A stretch of 64,000 bases of DNA from Spiroplasma cantharicola. Its GTDB lineage: Bacteria; Bacillota_I; Bacilli_A; Mycoplasmatales; Mycoplasmataceae. Positions 1 through 10,113 of the stretch are shown piece after piece. The first letter of the stretch is position 1. Each line of letters starts with the position of its first letter. Made by a program: the position numbers and the translations under genes. The stretch covers positions 558,001-622,000 of the forward strand of contig NZ_CP012622.1 of assembly GCF_001281045.1 (NCBI RefSeq). The letters run 5' to 3'. The notes below the pieces were generated by a model. The model worked only from the letters and a program-made list of their open reading frames with translations, did no database searches and was not told the origin of the DNA.

Positions 1-1058
1 CAGCTGGTAAAATAAAAGATGATTCAGGCTATAAAACATCAACTATTCATCGATTGTTACAATATTCAGGCAATGATATTTTTGAAGCAAATGAAAATAA
101 ACCAATATTCAAAAATTTAGTTGTAATTGATGAATGTTCAATGATAGATAATCATTTATTTGCTTCTCTTTTAAGGGGAGTTAAGGGAATTAAAAAGTTG
201 TTATTAGTTGGAGATGTTGAACAACTTCCAAGCGTTAGTTATGGTAATCTTTACGAAGATTTAATTGTAAGCAATTATTTTAAAACAACAAGACTTGTAA
301 AAAATAATCGTCAATTAAATAGTGAAGGTGAAATTAATTCTATTATTGCACTTTCAGATGCTATTAAAAATGAAAGCATTAATAATTTTAATTTTGAAAA
401 TTCTACCAATGTTAATTTTAATTTTTCTAAAGATTATGATAATGTTATTAACTTTTTAAAAGAAACTTATAGTAATTTAAATCCATCAAATATTGATGAA
501 CAGTTAAATGATCTACAAATAATTGCTCCGATGTATAAAGAAAAGTTGGGAATTGATAATTTAAACAGTATTATTCAAAATTTAGTTAATCCAACAAAGT
601 CTAAAGTTTATAAAAGATATGATTTAGAATTTAGAGTAAATGATAAAGTTATGTACATTGAAAATGACCCTATTTATGAACTTTCAAATGGAGATGTTGG
701 ATATATTAAAGAGTTAAATTTTATTGGTGATAAATTAAAAACAGCTAAAATTATTTTTAATGAAAGAGAAATTGAAATGGGTTCAAGTTCATTTCAAAAA
801 ATAAAATTAAGTTATGCTTGCTCAATTCACAAAACTCAAGGAAGTGAGTATAAAAATACAATTATTGTTTTAGATGGTAATAATAGAAACTCTAATTTTA
901 TACTTAATAAAAAAATGTTATATACTGCAATTACTAGAGCTAAACAAAATTTATTTATAATCTCAGATCAAATATTGTTTTTAAAATCATGTAATAGAAA
1001 TCCTAAGCCAAGATTAACTACTTTAAAAGAAGCTATATTAACCTTAAAAGAGCAATAG
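1..1058 (+). CDS. recD2: RecD2/TraA-family ATP-dependent helicase, C-terminal part (5' truncated by window edge)
   Basis: Superfamily 1B DNA helicase acting in recombination and repair. The frame is open from the first bases, so the start lies outside the window. Just inside the edge the reading STIHRLLQ matches the family's 'TIHrlL' segment. It is followed by the Walker B-type motif VVIDECSMID, the GD-EQLPSV motif III, and near the C terminus SIHKTQGSEY and YTAITRAKQNL, which are helicase motifs V and VI. About 350 residues are visible, roughly the second half of a 700-750-residue protein. RecD2 works without RecBC in Firmicutes and mollicutes. The gene is separated from nagA by 74 bases. 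Confidence 0.9.
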   Translation, partial: AGKIKDDSGYKTSTIHRLLQYSGNDIFEANENKPIFKNLVVIDECSMIDNHLFASLLRGVKGIKKLLLVGDVEQLPSVSYGNLYEDLIVSNYFKTTRLVKNNRQLNSEGEINSIIALSDAIKNESINNFNFENSTNVNFNFSKDYDNVINFLKETYSNLNPSNIDEQLNDLQIIAPMYKEKLGIDNLNSIIQNLVNPTKSKVYKRYDLEFRVNDKVMYIENDPIYELSNGDVGYIKELNFIGDKLKTAKIIFNEREIEMGSSSFQKIKLSYACSIHKTQGSEYKNTIIVLDGNNRNSNFILNKKMLYTAITRAKQNLFIISDQILFLKSCNRNPKPRLTTLKEAILTLKEQ

Positions 1059-1089
1059 AATTTTGAATTGTTTAATTTCTTTAATAAAC

Positions 1090-1116
1090 TTGTCAATTTT
1101 TGACTTAAAATATAAT
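1090..1116 (+). promoter_or_regulatory. Candidate promoter of the nagA operon
   Basis: A TATAAT hexamer at 1111-1116 lies 22 bases before the nagA start. A possible -35 box TTGTCA sits at 1090-1095 with a short 15-base spacer. The -10 box is convincing; the -35 is weak. Confidence 0.4.
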
Positions 1117-1132
1117 TGTTAGGAGCTAAAAT

Positions 1133-2275
1133 ATGATTATAAAGAATGCAAAAATAGTAGTTGAAAATAAAATTATTGAAAATGGTTGATTAGAAATAGA
1201 AAATAAATTTATTAAATCAATTAATGAGGGTAAAACTAATCTTGAAGGAATCGATTTAGAGGGAAATTGATTATTACCGGGTTTTATTGATTGTCACGTT
1301 CATGGTGGTTATGGTTATGATTTTGAAAATGGAACTATTAGTGCTTTTGAAAACTTTTCAAAAAATGTTTCAAAAGAGGGTATAACAAGTTATGTTCAAG
1401 CAAGTGTTACTAATTCAAAAGAAAATAACATTAAATATTTAAAAGAATTTAGTACATTTATTGAAAATCAAAATTCAGGTTCAAAATGTTTAGGAATACA
1501 TATGGAAGGACCGTTTATTTCAAAAGAAAAAAAAGGTGCACATGAAGTTTCTTTATTAACAAATCCAGACATTGCTTATTTAAAAGAATTGGTTAAAGCA
1601 TCAAAAGATAATGTTAGAATTGTGACCTATGCAGCAGATTTACAAGATGGTAGTTTTACAAAGTATTTATTAGAAAATAATATTTTACCAAGTGTTGGTC
1701 ATACAAATATGAGCTTTGCACAGTGTGAAAGAGATTATCAGATTGGTTTTAGACATGTCACACATTTATTTAATGGAATGAGTGGCGTTAGTCAATATGA
1801 ACCAGGATTAGCAACTTTCAGTTTATATAAAGATGATATTTTATGTGAAGTAATTACTGATGGAATTCATATTGAAAAAGATACTTTAAAGTTAATTTAT
1901 AAAATTAAAGGAGCAGACAATATTTGTATTATAACTGATGCTATGAATGCCAAAGGATTAGATGATGGTGAATATAAATTAGGAAATTTGGAAGTTATTA
2001 AAAAGGGAATGAAAGTCTTTTTAAAAGAGAGTGGTGTTTTAGCAGGAGCTGGAGCAACGTATGATTTTAATGTTAGAGTTATGTTAGAAGCAAATCCCGA
2101 AATTAAAATGACAGATTTAATTAAAATGACATCAATAAATATTGCAAAGCAATTAAAAATATTTGATAAACGTGGAAGTATAGAAAAAAATAAATTTGCA
2201 GATTTAGTTGTTCTAAATAAAAATTTAGAAGTTTTAAAAACATTTGTAGAAGGTGAAAGGGTTTATGAAAAATAA
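1133..2275 (+). CDS. nagA: N-acetylglucosamine-6-phosphate deacetylase
   Basis: Removes acetate from GlcNAc-6-P in the cytoplasm, the first step of amino-sugar catabolism after PTS uptake. The 380-residue length is usual for the family. Visible signatures are PGFIDCHVHGG (metal-binding HxH, about residue 60), HMEGPF near residue 124, VGHTN near 193, HLFNGMS near 217 and ITDAMNA near 270. Two TGA codons before position 1502 are read as Trp. The ATG at 1133 follows an AGGAG ribosome site. The gene opens an operon with the next three genes, which overlap or nearly touch. A deaminase-like partner is encoded 43 kb away (44556-45275). Confidence 0.93.
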
Positions 2276-2846
2276 AGTTAATCCAAGAAGTTTTACATTG
2301 ATAAAATTCTTATTAACTTTAGGATTAATTTTTAATTATTCAATTTCACTGATATCATTTATTAATGTTTTTAAAGGTAATGGACAAAGTTTAATAATAG
2401 AGTCAAAAACATATATTGCAGTTCAAATTTTATTATTGATATCATCAATTTCAAGTTTATTAATTTTCTTTTTTGTTAGAAAAAATGTTCATAAAAAATT
2501 AAATTATAAATATATTAAAAGAGAAAAAATTCAAATACTATTATGTTTAATTTTTATTTCAATTATTTTTGTCTTATCAATTATTGATATTCTAACTTTT
2601 CTTTTTATTTTTAAAAATATTTATGTAATGGTTATAATATTTTTAATTATTCAATTAATTTTAGGAGTTATTATTTCAATCTTAGAAAGTTTTTCAAGAT
2701 TATCAGAACAAGTAATTGCCAATAAATTATGATTTGAAGAAGAGGAAGAAGAAATAAAACTTAAAGAAAATAATAAAAAAGTAAAAGTAATAGAAAAAAA
2801 AGATGGAGATTTTAATCCATTTATGCAGGAGGAAGAGCATGATTAA
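2265..2846 (+). CDS. Four-helix integral membrane protein of unknown function
   Basis: Unrecognised protein of 193 residues. The ATG at 2265 overlaps the end of nagA by 11 bases, so the two are translationally coupled. About four hydrophobic helices fill residues 10-160 (for example ILLLISSISSLLIFFFV and a later helix pair), with short Lys/Arg-rich loops. After a TGA-encoded Trp the C terminus is a charged tail beginning FEEEEEEIKLKEN, probably cytoplasmic. Its stop codon lies inside the start of the next gene. Position within a sugar-degradation operon suggests a role connected with uptake or its regulation, but nothing in the sequence proves it. Confidence 0.75.
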
Positions 2847-3819
2847 ATTTGGAACGATAGGGACTTCAAAAATTACACAGCAATTTATAACAGCTGCTGT
2901 AAAAAATCCAAATTGTAAAGTTGTATGTTGTTATTCTAGAGATAAAACTAAGGCAAAAGATTTTATTCGTGATCACAAATTATATGCAAAAGCAGTTGAT
3001 AATTTTGATCAAATGTTAGATGAAGTTGATGCAGTTTATATTGCTTCACCAAATGGTTTGCACTATGAACAAGCCAAGTATTTTTTAACACAACAAAAAC
3101 ATGTTTTACTTGAAAAACCATTAACTTTATCATTTCAACAAGCTCTTGAAATATCACAAATTGCAAAGAGAAATAATGTTTTTTTAATGGAAGCTTACAA
3201 AACATTTCACTGCCCACAAATTTCTCATCTATTTAAATTTGTTAAAAGCTATCAACCATTTATTGCTAATTTAAATTTGAATCGCTATTCTTCAAGAATG
3301 GCTCAAGTAAAAATGGGGCAATATGATTCAGTTTTTGATGCAAAACTTGGTAAGGGTTCTACATATGATATGTTGATTTATCCAGTTGAATTAAGTATTG
3401 CCTTATTTGGACCTGTAACTGAAGTTAAATCAATGGGTCAAAGGCTTGCAAATGGAAGTGGAATGAATGATTGTGTTATTTTAAAACACGACAGTGATGT
3501 ATTAACAAATATTGTTTGTAGTAAAGCCAGTAGGGGAGTTATTGAAAATGAATTGCTTTCAGATATTGCAACTTTAACTTTCAAAAATGTTATACAATTA
3601 GAAGAAATTAATTTATATAAAACAAATTCTAATGATGTTGAAGTAATTCATAAAACTGAAAATGATAAAGATTTATTTGAATATGAAATTGCAGTTTTTT
3701 TGAAAATGATAGCTGAAAATGATTTTAGTTTAAGAGATTATCTATTAGATATTAGTTGTGAAACAGTTAGAGTACTAAATCTTGTAGAGAGTAATCAAGA
3801 AAAACCAGGAGAAATTTAA
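2839..3819 (+). CDS. Gfo/Idh/MocA-family oxidoreductase
   Basis: NAD(P)-dependent sugar or polyol dehydrogenase-like protein of 326 residues. The N terminus [16 protein letters not shown] is a Rossmann GxGxxx variant. [18 protein letters not shown] and [11 protein letters not shown] (the family's EKP motif, catalytic Lys, about residue 95) follow, and the C-terminal half is the usual alpha/beta substrate domain. I place the start at the ATG at 2839, preceded by AGGAGGAAGAGC; an upstream in-frame codon at 2803 has no ribosome site. It overlaps the preceding gene by 8 bases and is one base from deoC. The substrate cannot be read from the sequence. Confidence 0.87.
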   Translation: MIKFGTIGTSKITQQFITAAVKNPNCKVVCCYSRDKTKAKDFIRDHKLYAKAVDNFDQMLDEVDAVYIASPNGLHYEQAKYFLTQQKHVLLEKPLTLSFQQALEISQIAKRNNVFLMEAYKTFHCPQISHLFKFVKSYQPFIANLNLNRYSSRMAQVKMGQYDSVFDAKLGKGSTYDMLIYPVELSIALFGPVTEVKSMGQRLANGSGMNDCVILKHDSDVLTNIVCSKASRGVIENELLSDIATLTFKNVIQLEEINLYKTNSNDVEVIHKTENDKDLFEYEIAVFLKMIAENDFSLRDYLLDISCETVRVLNLVESNQEKPGEI

Positions 3820-3820
3820 A

Positions 3821-4483
3821 ATGAAATTAAATAAATATATTGATCATACTTTATTAAAAGCTGATGCTAAAAAAGTTGAAATAGAAAAATTATGTCTAGA
3901 AGCTAAGGATTATGATTTTGCAACAGTTTGTATTAATCCAACTCATATAATTTATGCAAAAGAATTGTTAAAAGGAACAAATGTAGGAATAACTACAGTT
4001 ATAGGATTTCCACTTGGAGCAACAACAAGTGAAGTAAAAGCGTTCGAAACAAAACAAGCAATTGAAAATGGAGCAACTGAAATTGATATGGTAATAAATG
4101 TTGGAGCAGTTAAAGATGCTAATTGAGATCTTGTTTTAAATGATATGATTGCTGTAAAAAAAGCAGCTTTAAATAATTGTGTTAAAGTAATTTTAGAGAA
4201 TTGTTTATTAACAAAAGAAGAAATTACTAAATGTTGTCAATTAGCTTTAAAAGCTAATTTAGAGTTTGTTAAAACTTCAACTGGTTTTTCAACTGGGGGA
4301 GCAACTTTTGAAGATGTAGCATTAATGAAATCAATTGTCAAAGATCAAGCAAAAGTTAAAGCAGCTGGAGGAGTTAGAACTTATCAAGATGCTATAAAAA
4401 TGATTGAAAATGGTGCTGATCGCTTAGGAACAAGCGGTGGAGTTGCTATTGTTAAAGGTGAAGAACATAAAAATGGTTATTAG
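3821..4483 (+). CDS. deoC: Deoxyribose-phosphate aldolase
   Basis: Splits 2-deoxyribose-5-phosphate into glyceraldehyde-3-phosphate and acetaldehyde, feeding deoxynucleoside carbon into glycolysis. The protein is 220 residues, normal for Deo[10 protein letters not shown] opens the barrel, and GFPLGA and [10 protein letters not shown] follow. The Schiff-base Lys lies in [15 protein letters not shown] (about residue 151), with a second conserved Lys in VKAAGGVRT (about 180). A TGA at 4124-4126 encodes Trp102. It starts one base after the oxidoreductase and ends the nagA operon. Confidence 0.95.
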
Positions 4484-4610
4484 ATTTGAATTTTAAAGAA
4501 ATTTGAAATATATATTAAAAACATGTATTTTTAATAGATTGATTAAAGTAGAAGATTAATTATTTAAAATATAGTATTTTTTGATATTCTAATATAGTAT
4601 GTTAATGTTA

Positions 4611-4634
4611 ATAATTTTGAATATTCAAAATTAT
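4611..4634. promoter_or_regulatory. Perfect 24-bp palindrome, candidate operator
   Basis: The arms ATAATTTTGAAT and ATTCAAAATTAT are exact reverse complements with no loop. The site lies 50 bases upstream of the gene at 4684, where -35/-10 elements would fall. There is no following T-run, so it is more like a protein-binding site than a terminator. The rest of 4484-4683 is featureless AT-rich sequence. Confidence 0.45.
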
Positions 4635-4683
4635 CATTATAGAATAAACTAGATATATTTATAAATTTAAAAAAGGGGAAAAA

Positions 4684-5067
4684 ATGTGAGTATCACTAAA
4701 TTTTATATCAGATATTATTTTAAATATTTATGGAAAGCGCAATGCGGAATACTTTCTTAATAAAAGAAGAAAAAAAAGAAAAAATAAAATAAATCTTGAA
4801 AAACATTTATGAAATTCAAATATTAGAATAACTTATTTAAAAACAACTGCAGATCAATATTTATTTAATCTAAAAATGAGTAAATATAATAGGAAATTGC
4901 AAATTCAAGAATTGAATGCTGAAATAATAAAATTGCCAGAAAAAATTATAGCGAGAAATAATTTAGAGAAAGATGTAATAACTAAGGGTAAATTATTAAT
5001 AAATGTTAAAGAAGATTCTAAATATTATAATCAAGCTAAATTAGAAATAACAATTACTCCTAATTAA
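4684..5067 (+). CDS. Small basic protein, paralogue of the next gene
   Basis: Unrecognised, 127 residues. It begins with a TGA-encoded Trp (MWVSLNFISD) and has a moderately hydrophobic N terminus followed by a very basic stretch NKRRKKRKNK. The C-terminal half contains LINVKEDSKYYNQAKLEITI, which matches IIKVKNDSQYYNNCEIELKL in the next protein, so the two genes are tandem duplicates. The ATG at 4684 follows AAAAAGGGGAAAA. It is seen only when UGA is read as Trp. Confidence 0.65.
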
Positions 5068-5100
5068 ATTAATAAATAATTATATTGAAAGGTTAAAACA

Positions 5101-5550
5101 ATGAATATTATATGAATAATATCGGACTTAATACTAATAATTCTTTTAACTGTTTATTATGTATTTTTTTGACCAAATAGATGAAGATGAAATAGAGATG
5201 TAAGCAGGATAATTAATAAAAAAAGAAAAGTAAGTAAAATCAAGTTTGATTTAAATGAACATTTAACAAATAAAACAGTTAGAACAAATATTTTTAAAAC
5301 TTTTGATGATCAAAATTATTTTTGTGATATTAAATATCAAAAGGGAAATAGTAGAGTTAAAGTTCAAGAACTTGAAATCACAGTACTAAAGTATCCTGAG
5401 GAATTATTTGAACAAGATAAAGAAGATTTTATTACAAAATGCAGCGGTAAAGCAATAATCAAAGTAAAAAATGATTCGCAATACTATAATAATTGTGAAA
5501 TAGAATTAAAATTAATTGATAAAAAGTATAAATTAAAAAATAAGCTTTAG
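5101..5550 (+). CDS. Small membrane-anchored protein, paralogue of the preceding gene
   Basis: Unrecognised, 149 residues, with five TGA-encoded Trp in its first 30 codons, so it is invisible in the standard code. Residues 4-24 form one hydrophobic helix (ISDLILIILLTVYYVFF), followed by a Trp/Arg-rich interface WPNRWRWNRD and a soluble C-terminal domain. That domain shares the KxDSxYYN pattern with the upstream gene. An AAAGG ribosome site precedes the ATG. The two genes are 33 bases apart and probably cotranscribed. The likely topology is N-terminal anchor with the domain on either face. Confidence 0.65.
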
Positions 5551-5578
5551 ACTAATCAGCAGTATTAATTTAACAAGC

Positions 5579-5609
5579 AAAAGGTTGCTATAAAAAAGCA
5601 ATTTTTTTT
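5579..5609 (+). terminator. Rho-independent terminator after the paralogue pair
   Basis: The stem AAAAGGTTGCT pairs with AGCAATTTTTT through one G-U pair and runs into eight T residues. A TATAAT at 5612-5617 for the next gene follows directly. Confidence 0.5.
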
Positions 5610-5652
5610 GATATAATATTAATAATATTTGTATTTTTAGGAGGATTTATCA

Positions 5653-8253
5653 ATGAAAAAGTATGGATTTGAAATGGATGATTATAATTTACCAAGTTCA
5701 ATCAGAAAGAGAATTGATGATTTAGTGGAATTAAATATAAATCCCTCAACTATAAATCTTATTACAACTGAATTTTCTTCTTCAAGTGAAGAAACTAAGG
5801 AAAATATAGGAAATTATATACAAAAACTTTTAGAAATAGAAGAATTTATCATTTATCAAAATAGTAAAAAAGGTAATAATGCAAACATAAAACAAGAATT
5901 AAATTCAAAAAAAAGATTGGCAAATCTTAAAAAAATTCAACAAATTTTTATTAGAAAAAATGCTTTAAATGTACAACAACAGTTAAATAAAAGATATCAA
6001 CCAATAAATAACGTTTCTAGAAAGTTACATTCTTTAAGAGAAATTAAAGCAGACAATAATAGTGATTTTAGCGACCAAAATAAAATGCAAGAAATTGCAA
6101 ATAAAAAAGCAAAAATTGAAATGGCTATTAAAGGTGAGCAACAAAAAATTAAATTAGCTCAAATTGAATATGAAAAAGCTAAACTTGAAGAAGATCAAAT
6201 TACGCAAGAATTAAAGTTAAATATTGCAAAATTTGCAAATAATAGATTAAAAAAAATATCAGATGCTATGACTACTTATAAAACTATTGATCAAATTCCT
6301 GATAAAATTATTGATGAAAGTTTTTCTAATGATGAAAATGAATTTGATTACAAAGAAGTTATTCATGAGCTTTGCAATTTAGATGAAACAGAATTTAACT
6401 CAGATATTTTAAAAACAATTGAAATTAATCTTGAAACATTTTTTGATGTTCCTGGATTTGATAATTATGAAGAGGAAATGATTAATATGAGTAGATCTAG
6501 ATATACTCAAGCTTTAAGAAATAAATCAGAAAAAAGAGAACTTAAAAACTTACAAAATGAAGAAATTAATTTTGAAAAAACTAAAATAGAGAAGGAGTTA
6601 CAAGAAGAAATCAAAAATAATAATAGTAAAATAATTAATAATGCTATTTATGAACAAAATAGCTCTTTAAACAATGAAATTCAAAATAAACAAAATTTAA
6701 AAACTATTTTACAAGAAACTAAAATTATTGAAAAAGAAGAAAAAGAAAGTAAACAAGATATTGACAATGAGATAATTAATAAATCTACTTATCAACAAGA
6801 TCCTTTATTTGACAATAAAATTGCAATTGAACAAACTTTACAAGAAATTGAAATAAATAAATCAGAAACAGAGAAATCTAAAATTGATTCAAATGAAAGA
6901 ACTAAAGATATTTCTAAAGTTGTTGAACCTAAAGTTATTATTAAAGAAATTAATAATTTTTTATTTGAAAATGACAATACCAGAGAACTTATAACAAAAA
7001 ATAAGGTCAGTGACAATATTGAAAATTTTGAAAAAGAAAATAATTTTTTAGTTTTAGAAAATACTAATGAAAAAATTATTAAAAAAATTAAAAAGAAAGC
7101 AAGAGCAAAAGATCGTCAAATTGAAAAATTGATAAAAGAAAATGAGTTTCTTCATAAAGAACTTATTAAGTTAAGAGAAGAAAAGAAAATAGCTGAATTA
7201 AGAGAACTTGAAAATAAAAAAAGAAGATTAAATGAAAATTTTGAAGATACTCTTAAAAGAGAAAGAAGAAAAATTGAAACTACATATCAAATTCTTGAAA
7301 GAAAATGAAGAGCAGAAGCAATTAATAAATCTTTAAATTCTAAACAAAAAGCTTTTAGAGTAGTAAATTCTATTAAAGAAAAATCAAAACTTTTACAAAA
7401 TTCCAATGCTAATAATTTGGAAATGATTGTTGAAGACAATAGTAATAAATTAAAAGCTAATAATAATGAAATAAAAGTTATAGTTGAAAATAATAAATTT
7501 AATAACACTATAAGTTTGAACGAAAGCAATTCTGGAAATGAAAATAGTTCAATTGATAGAAATGTTGTAATTAATGATGACTCAAAAGTAATTATTAAAC
7601 AAAGTAATTGAAAAAAAGAGAAGGATAGAAATCAGAAAAACTTTACAAATAAAACTTCAAATACAAATAGTAGTTCAAACGTAAATGTTAATCAAAAAAA
7701 TATTAAAGATAATTTAAGTCAAAATATAGTTACAAATACTTCTAGTAGTAATGAAACTTTAAATGTTGATAATAATTCAAAAATTACTGTTGAAAATATT
7801 AGTAACAATTTGGTTACTAATAATAAGGAATCAGAATTTATTATAGAAAATAATTCAATTAATAATAGAGTTTTGAATACAGATAATAGTTCAGAAAAAA
7901 ATATTGAAAATGAAGTTAATAATGTAACAACTAATAATAAAGAACTTAAAGTTATAACAAAAAAAGTTTCAACAGTAAATCAAAAGGGAAGAACTAATTC
8001 AAAAAAAAATAGTTCACAAAAAATAATTGTTGATCAAAAAATTTCTTTTGCAAATAAAAATAATTTATCAACTGAATTTAAAAATCAAAATCAATATGAA
8101 GGTGATGAAAAGAGAATTTTATATTTAGAAAGTAGAAGAAAATTAAATATAATAACTAAAGAAGAAGCAAAAGAATTAGAACTTAAAAAAAGACAAAATC
8201 ATCATACTTCATCTAAGATAGTTTTAAGTAAATATAAATTAGTGAAAAGATAG
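5653..8253 (+). CDS. Very long Lys/Glu/Asn-rich coiled-coil protein
   Basis: Cytoplasmic-looking protein of 866 residues with no signal peptide or membrane helix. Residues 1-110 look folded (YNLPSSIRKRIDDLVELNI). Residues 110-550 are long alternating Lys/Glu helices, including QEIANKKAKIEMAIKGEQQK and a heptad-like block near residues 475-550. The last 300 residues are Asn/Ser-rich and low in complexity. The C-terminal 40 residues become helical again (LYLESRRKLNIITKEEAK). Two TGA codons (7306, 7609) are read as Trp, joining what otherwise looks like three ORFs. AGGAGG lies 8 bases before the ATG. Such proteins in mollicutes are often cytoskeletal or scaffold elements; that is inference. Confidence 0.72.
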
Positions 8254-8275
8254 GTTGATTAACATATCTTTTTTT
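8245..8275 (+). terminator. Terminator overlapping the end of the coiled-coil gene
   Basis: AAAAGATA at 8245-8252 pairs with TATCTTTT at 8265-8272 and is followed by T residues. The stop codon of the upstream gene lies at the stem's edge. Confidence 0.45.
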
Positions 8276-8311
8276 TATGCTAAAATAACCATATAAAAGG
8301 TGGAAAAAGTC

Positions 8312-10105
8312 ATGGAAAATTACCAAACTCAATTTAGAGATTTTGATATATCATGATATACAAAAAATAAAACAAAAAGTTTCTTAAAAAAATTAGGCAC
8401 TAGTTTTGGATTTGTAATTATTTTAATGCCTATATTTGGAATTATTTTGTCAATAGGAAATGCTACCAAACTTAGTTTATTAACTAATATTGGCAGTATT
8501 TTATTTTCAAATATTGGTATTTGATTTGCCTTAGCTATTATTATAGGATTTACATCAAATAAGGGTGTTGCTGTTTATTGTGGAATATTATCCTACTTAG
8601 TCTTTAATGTTTTTATTTGAGCTTCAATAAAGAATAATGATAATAAGAATTTATTTAATATTTGATTTTGACATGATTTGCAAAGAAATCTTTATCTATC
8701 AAAACTTTTTTTTGGAGGCTTAGAAACATTTAATTCTGGTATTATTGGTGGAATTTTAGTTGGAAGTTATGTTACATTTATTTATAAAAAATTTAAAGAT
8801 ATAAATTTACCGAAAGGTTTAGAGTTTTTTGCAAAAGAAAGATTTGTAATAATTTTAAGTGTTTTATTTTCAATAATTGCTGCTTGTCTTTTTATTATAA
8901 TATGACCAATATTTGGTTTTCTACTGTCAATGATTGGTTCTATAGTTGCTAAGTCACCAATAGGGCTTGATGCTTTTATATTTAGAACAATACAAAGAAT
9001 GTTAATTCCTTTCGGTTCAAATTTGCTTTGACAATCTCCAATGTGATATACCCAAGTTGGGGGAGATTTAAATTCTTATCAACAAGATTTGTTGATTCAA
9101 TATTTATTAAGAGTGACTGAAAGTGAAAATCTAAGTATTATAAATGAGCTTTTAAATATTAATCAAAAGGGTTTTGGTCAAGATGAAATTACTAAGATTT
9201 TTCAAAATAATTTAAATAATGCTGATTTTGCAAAAATTGAAGAAAATATTAATTTTTGATTTAAAGAAACAGAAAGCATTTTTGCAACTAATCCCAGTGG
9301 TGATCAAATTATTTGAAATATTGTTTCAAATAATAAATATATAACTGTTGATGATTGCTGGAATGTTGGTTTGCGAGTAAGTAGATTTATTTCTGGTGGA
9401 TATATTAATTCGATTTTTATTTTACCAACTTTGTCACTTACTTTGCTATTAATGACACCAAAAGGTGAAAAAAGATCAAAAATGGGCATTTATATTACTG
9501 CAGCTTTAACAGCAATGCTTGTAGGAGTAACAGAGCCTGTAGAATATCTATTTTGTTATACAATGCCTTTATTTTATTTTGTCATTTATTGTCCTTTAAA
9601 TGGTCTTTTAGCTATGTTAACTTCGTTATTTAAAGTAAAACTAGGAACTTCATTTTCAACTGGTCTTTTTGATTTTATATTAAGTGGTGTTGTACCAACT
9701 GCAAATGGAGTTAATACAAGAATATGGATTATTCCAATAATAGGAATAATTGCTAGCATTTTTATATTCACAATTGCTTTCTTTTGATTTAAAAAATTTA
9801 ATAAAGAAGAAAATATTATTAATATTGAGGCAAAGTTATTAAGAGATTCTATTTATATTTTAATTGACGATTTTGGAGGTTTAAAAAATATTGCTTTATA
9901 TCAATTAACTCAAAAAGAATTAATAATTAAATTTAAAAATAATAATAATGTTTCAAATTTATTTGAGCATTTTCAAAAAATTGAAAGAACTAATGAGTCC
10001 ACAATTTTTACAATTAATGAAAGTAATAAAGAGAAGGTAGAAGTGCTAAGTTTTATTATTGCTAATAGAAATAATAAAACAAAATTTAAAAAAGAACTTA
10101 AATAA
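8312..10105 (+). CDS. Glucose/GlcNAc-family PTS permease (IIC) with a cysteine-less IIB-like domain
   Basis: A 597-residue membrane permease of the glucose superfamily. The IIC domain covers about residues 25-490 with around ten helices and family signatures ALAIIIGFTSNKG, LGTSFSTGLFDFILSG and the GVTEPVEY loop. It includes an unusually long hydrophilic stretch at about residues 255-345. A C-terminal domain from about 505 resembles IIB (DDFGGLKNI), but where IIB carries C-x-T-R-L-R it reads QLTQKEL (about 531-537), so the phosphorylated Cys is Gln. The partner IIA/IIB must be supplied in trans, or the protein is a sensor or facilitator. Many Trp are TGA. ATG 8312 follows AAAGGTGG. Confidence 0.83.
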
Positions 10106-10113
10106 GTTCTTTT

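Noticed and set aside
2963-3217. Minus-strand open frame inside the oxidoreductase gene
   Set aside because: Fully overlapped by a well-supported gene on the other strand, with no ribosome site or recognisable product.
4484-4683. Riboswitch or tRNA in the gap after deoC
   Set aside because: Only the 24-bp palindrome stands out; no cloverleaf or conserved riboswitch core can be drawn.
7287-7529. Minus-strand open frame within the coiled-coil gene
   Set aside because: The plus frame reads continuously through TGA as Trp across this region, so the minus frame is a shadow.
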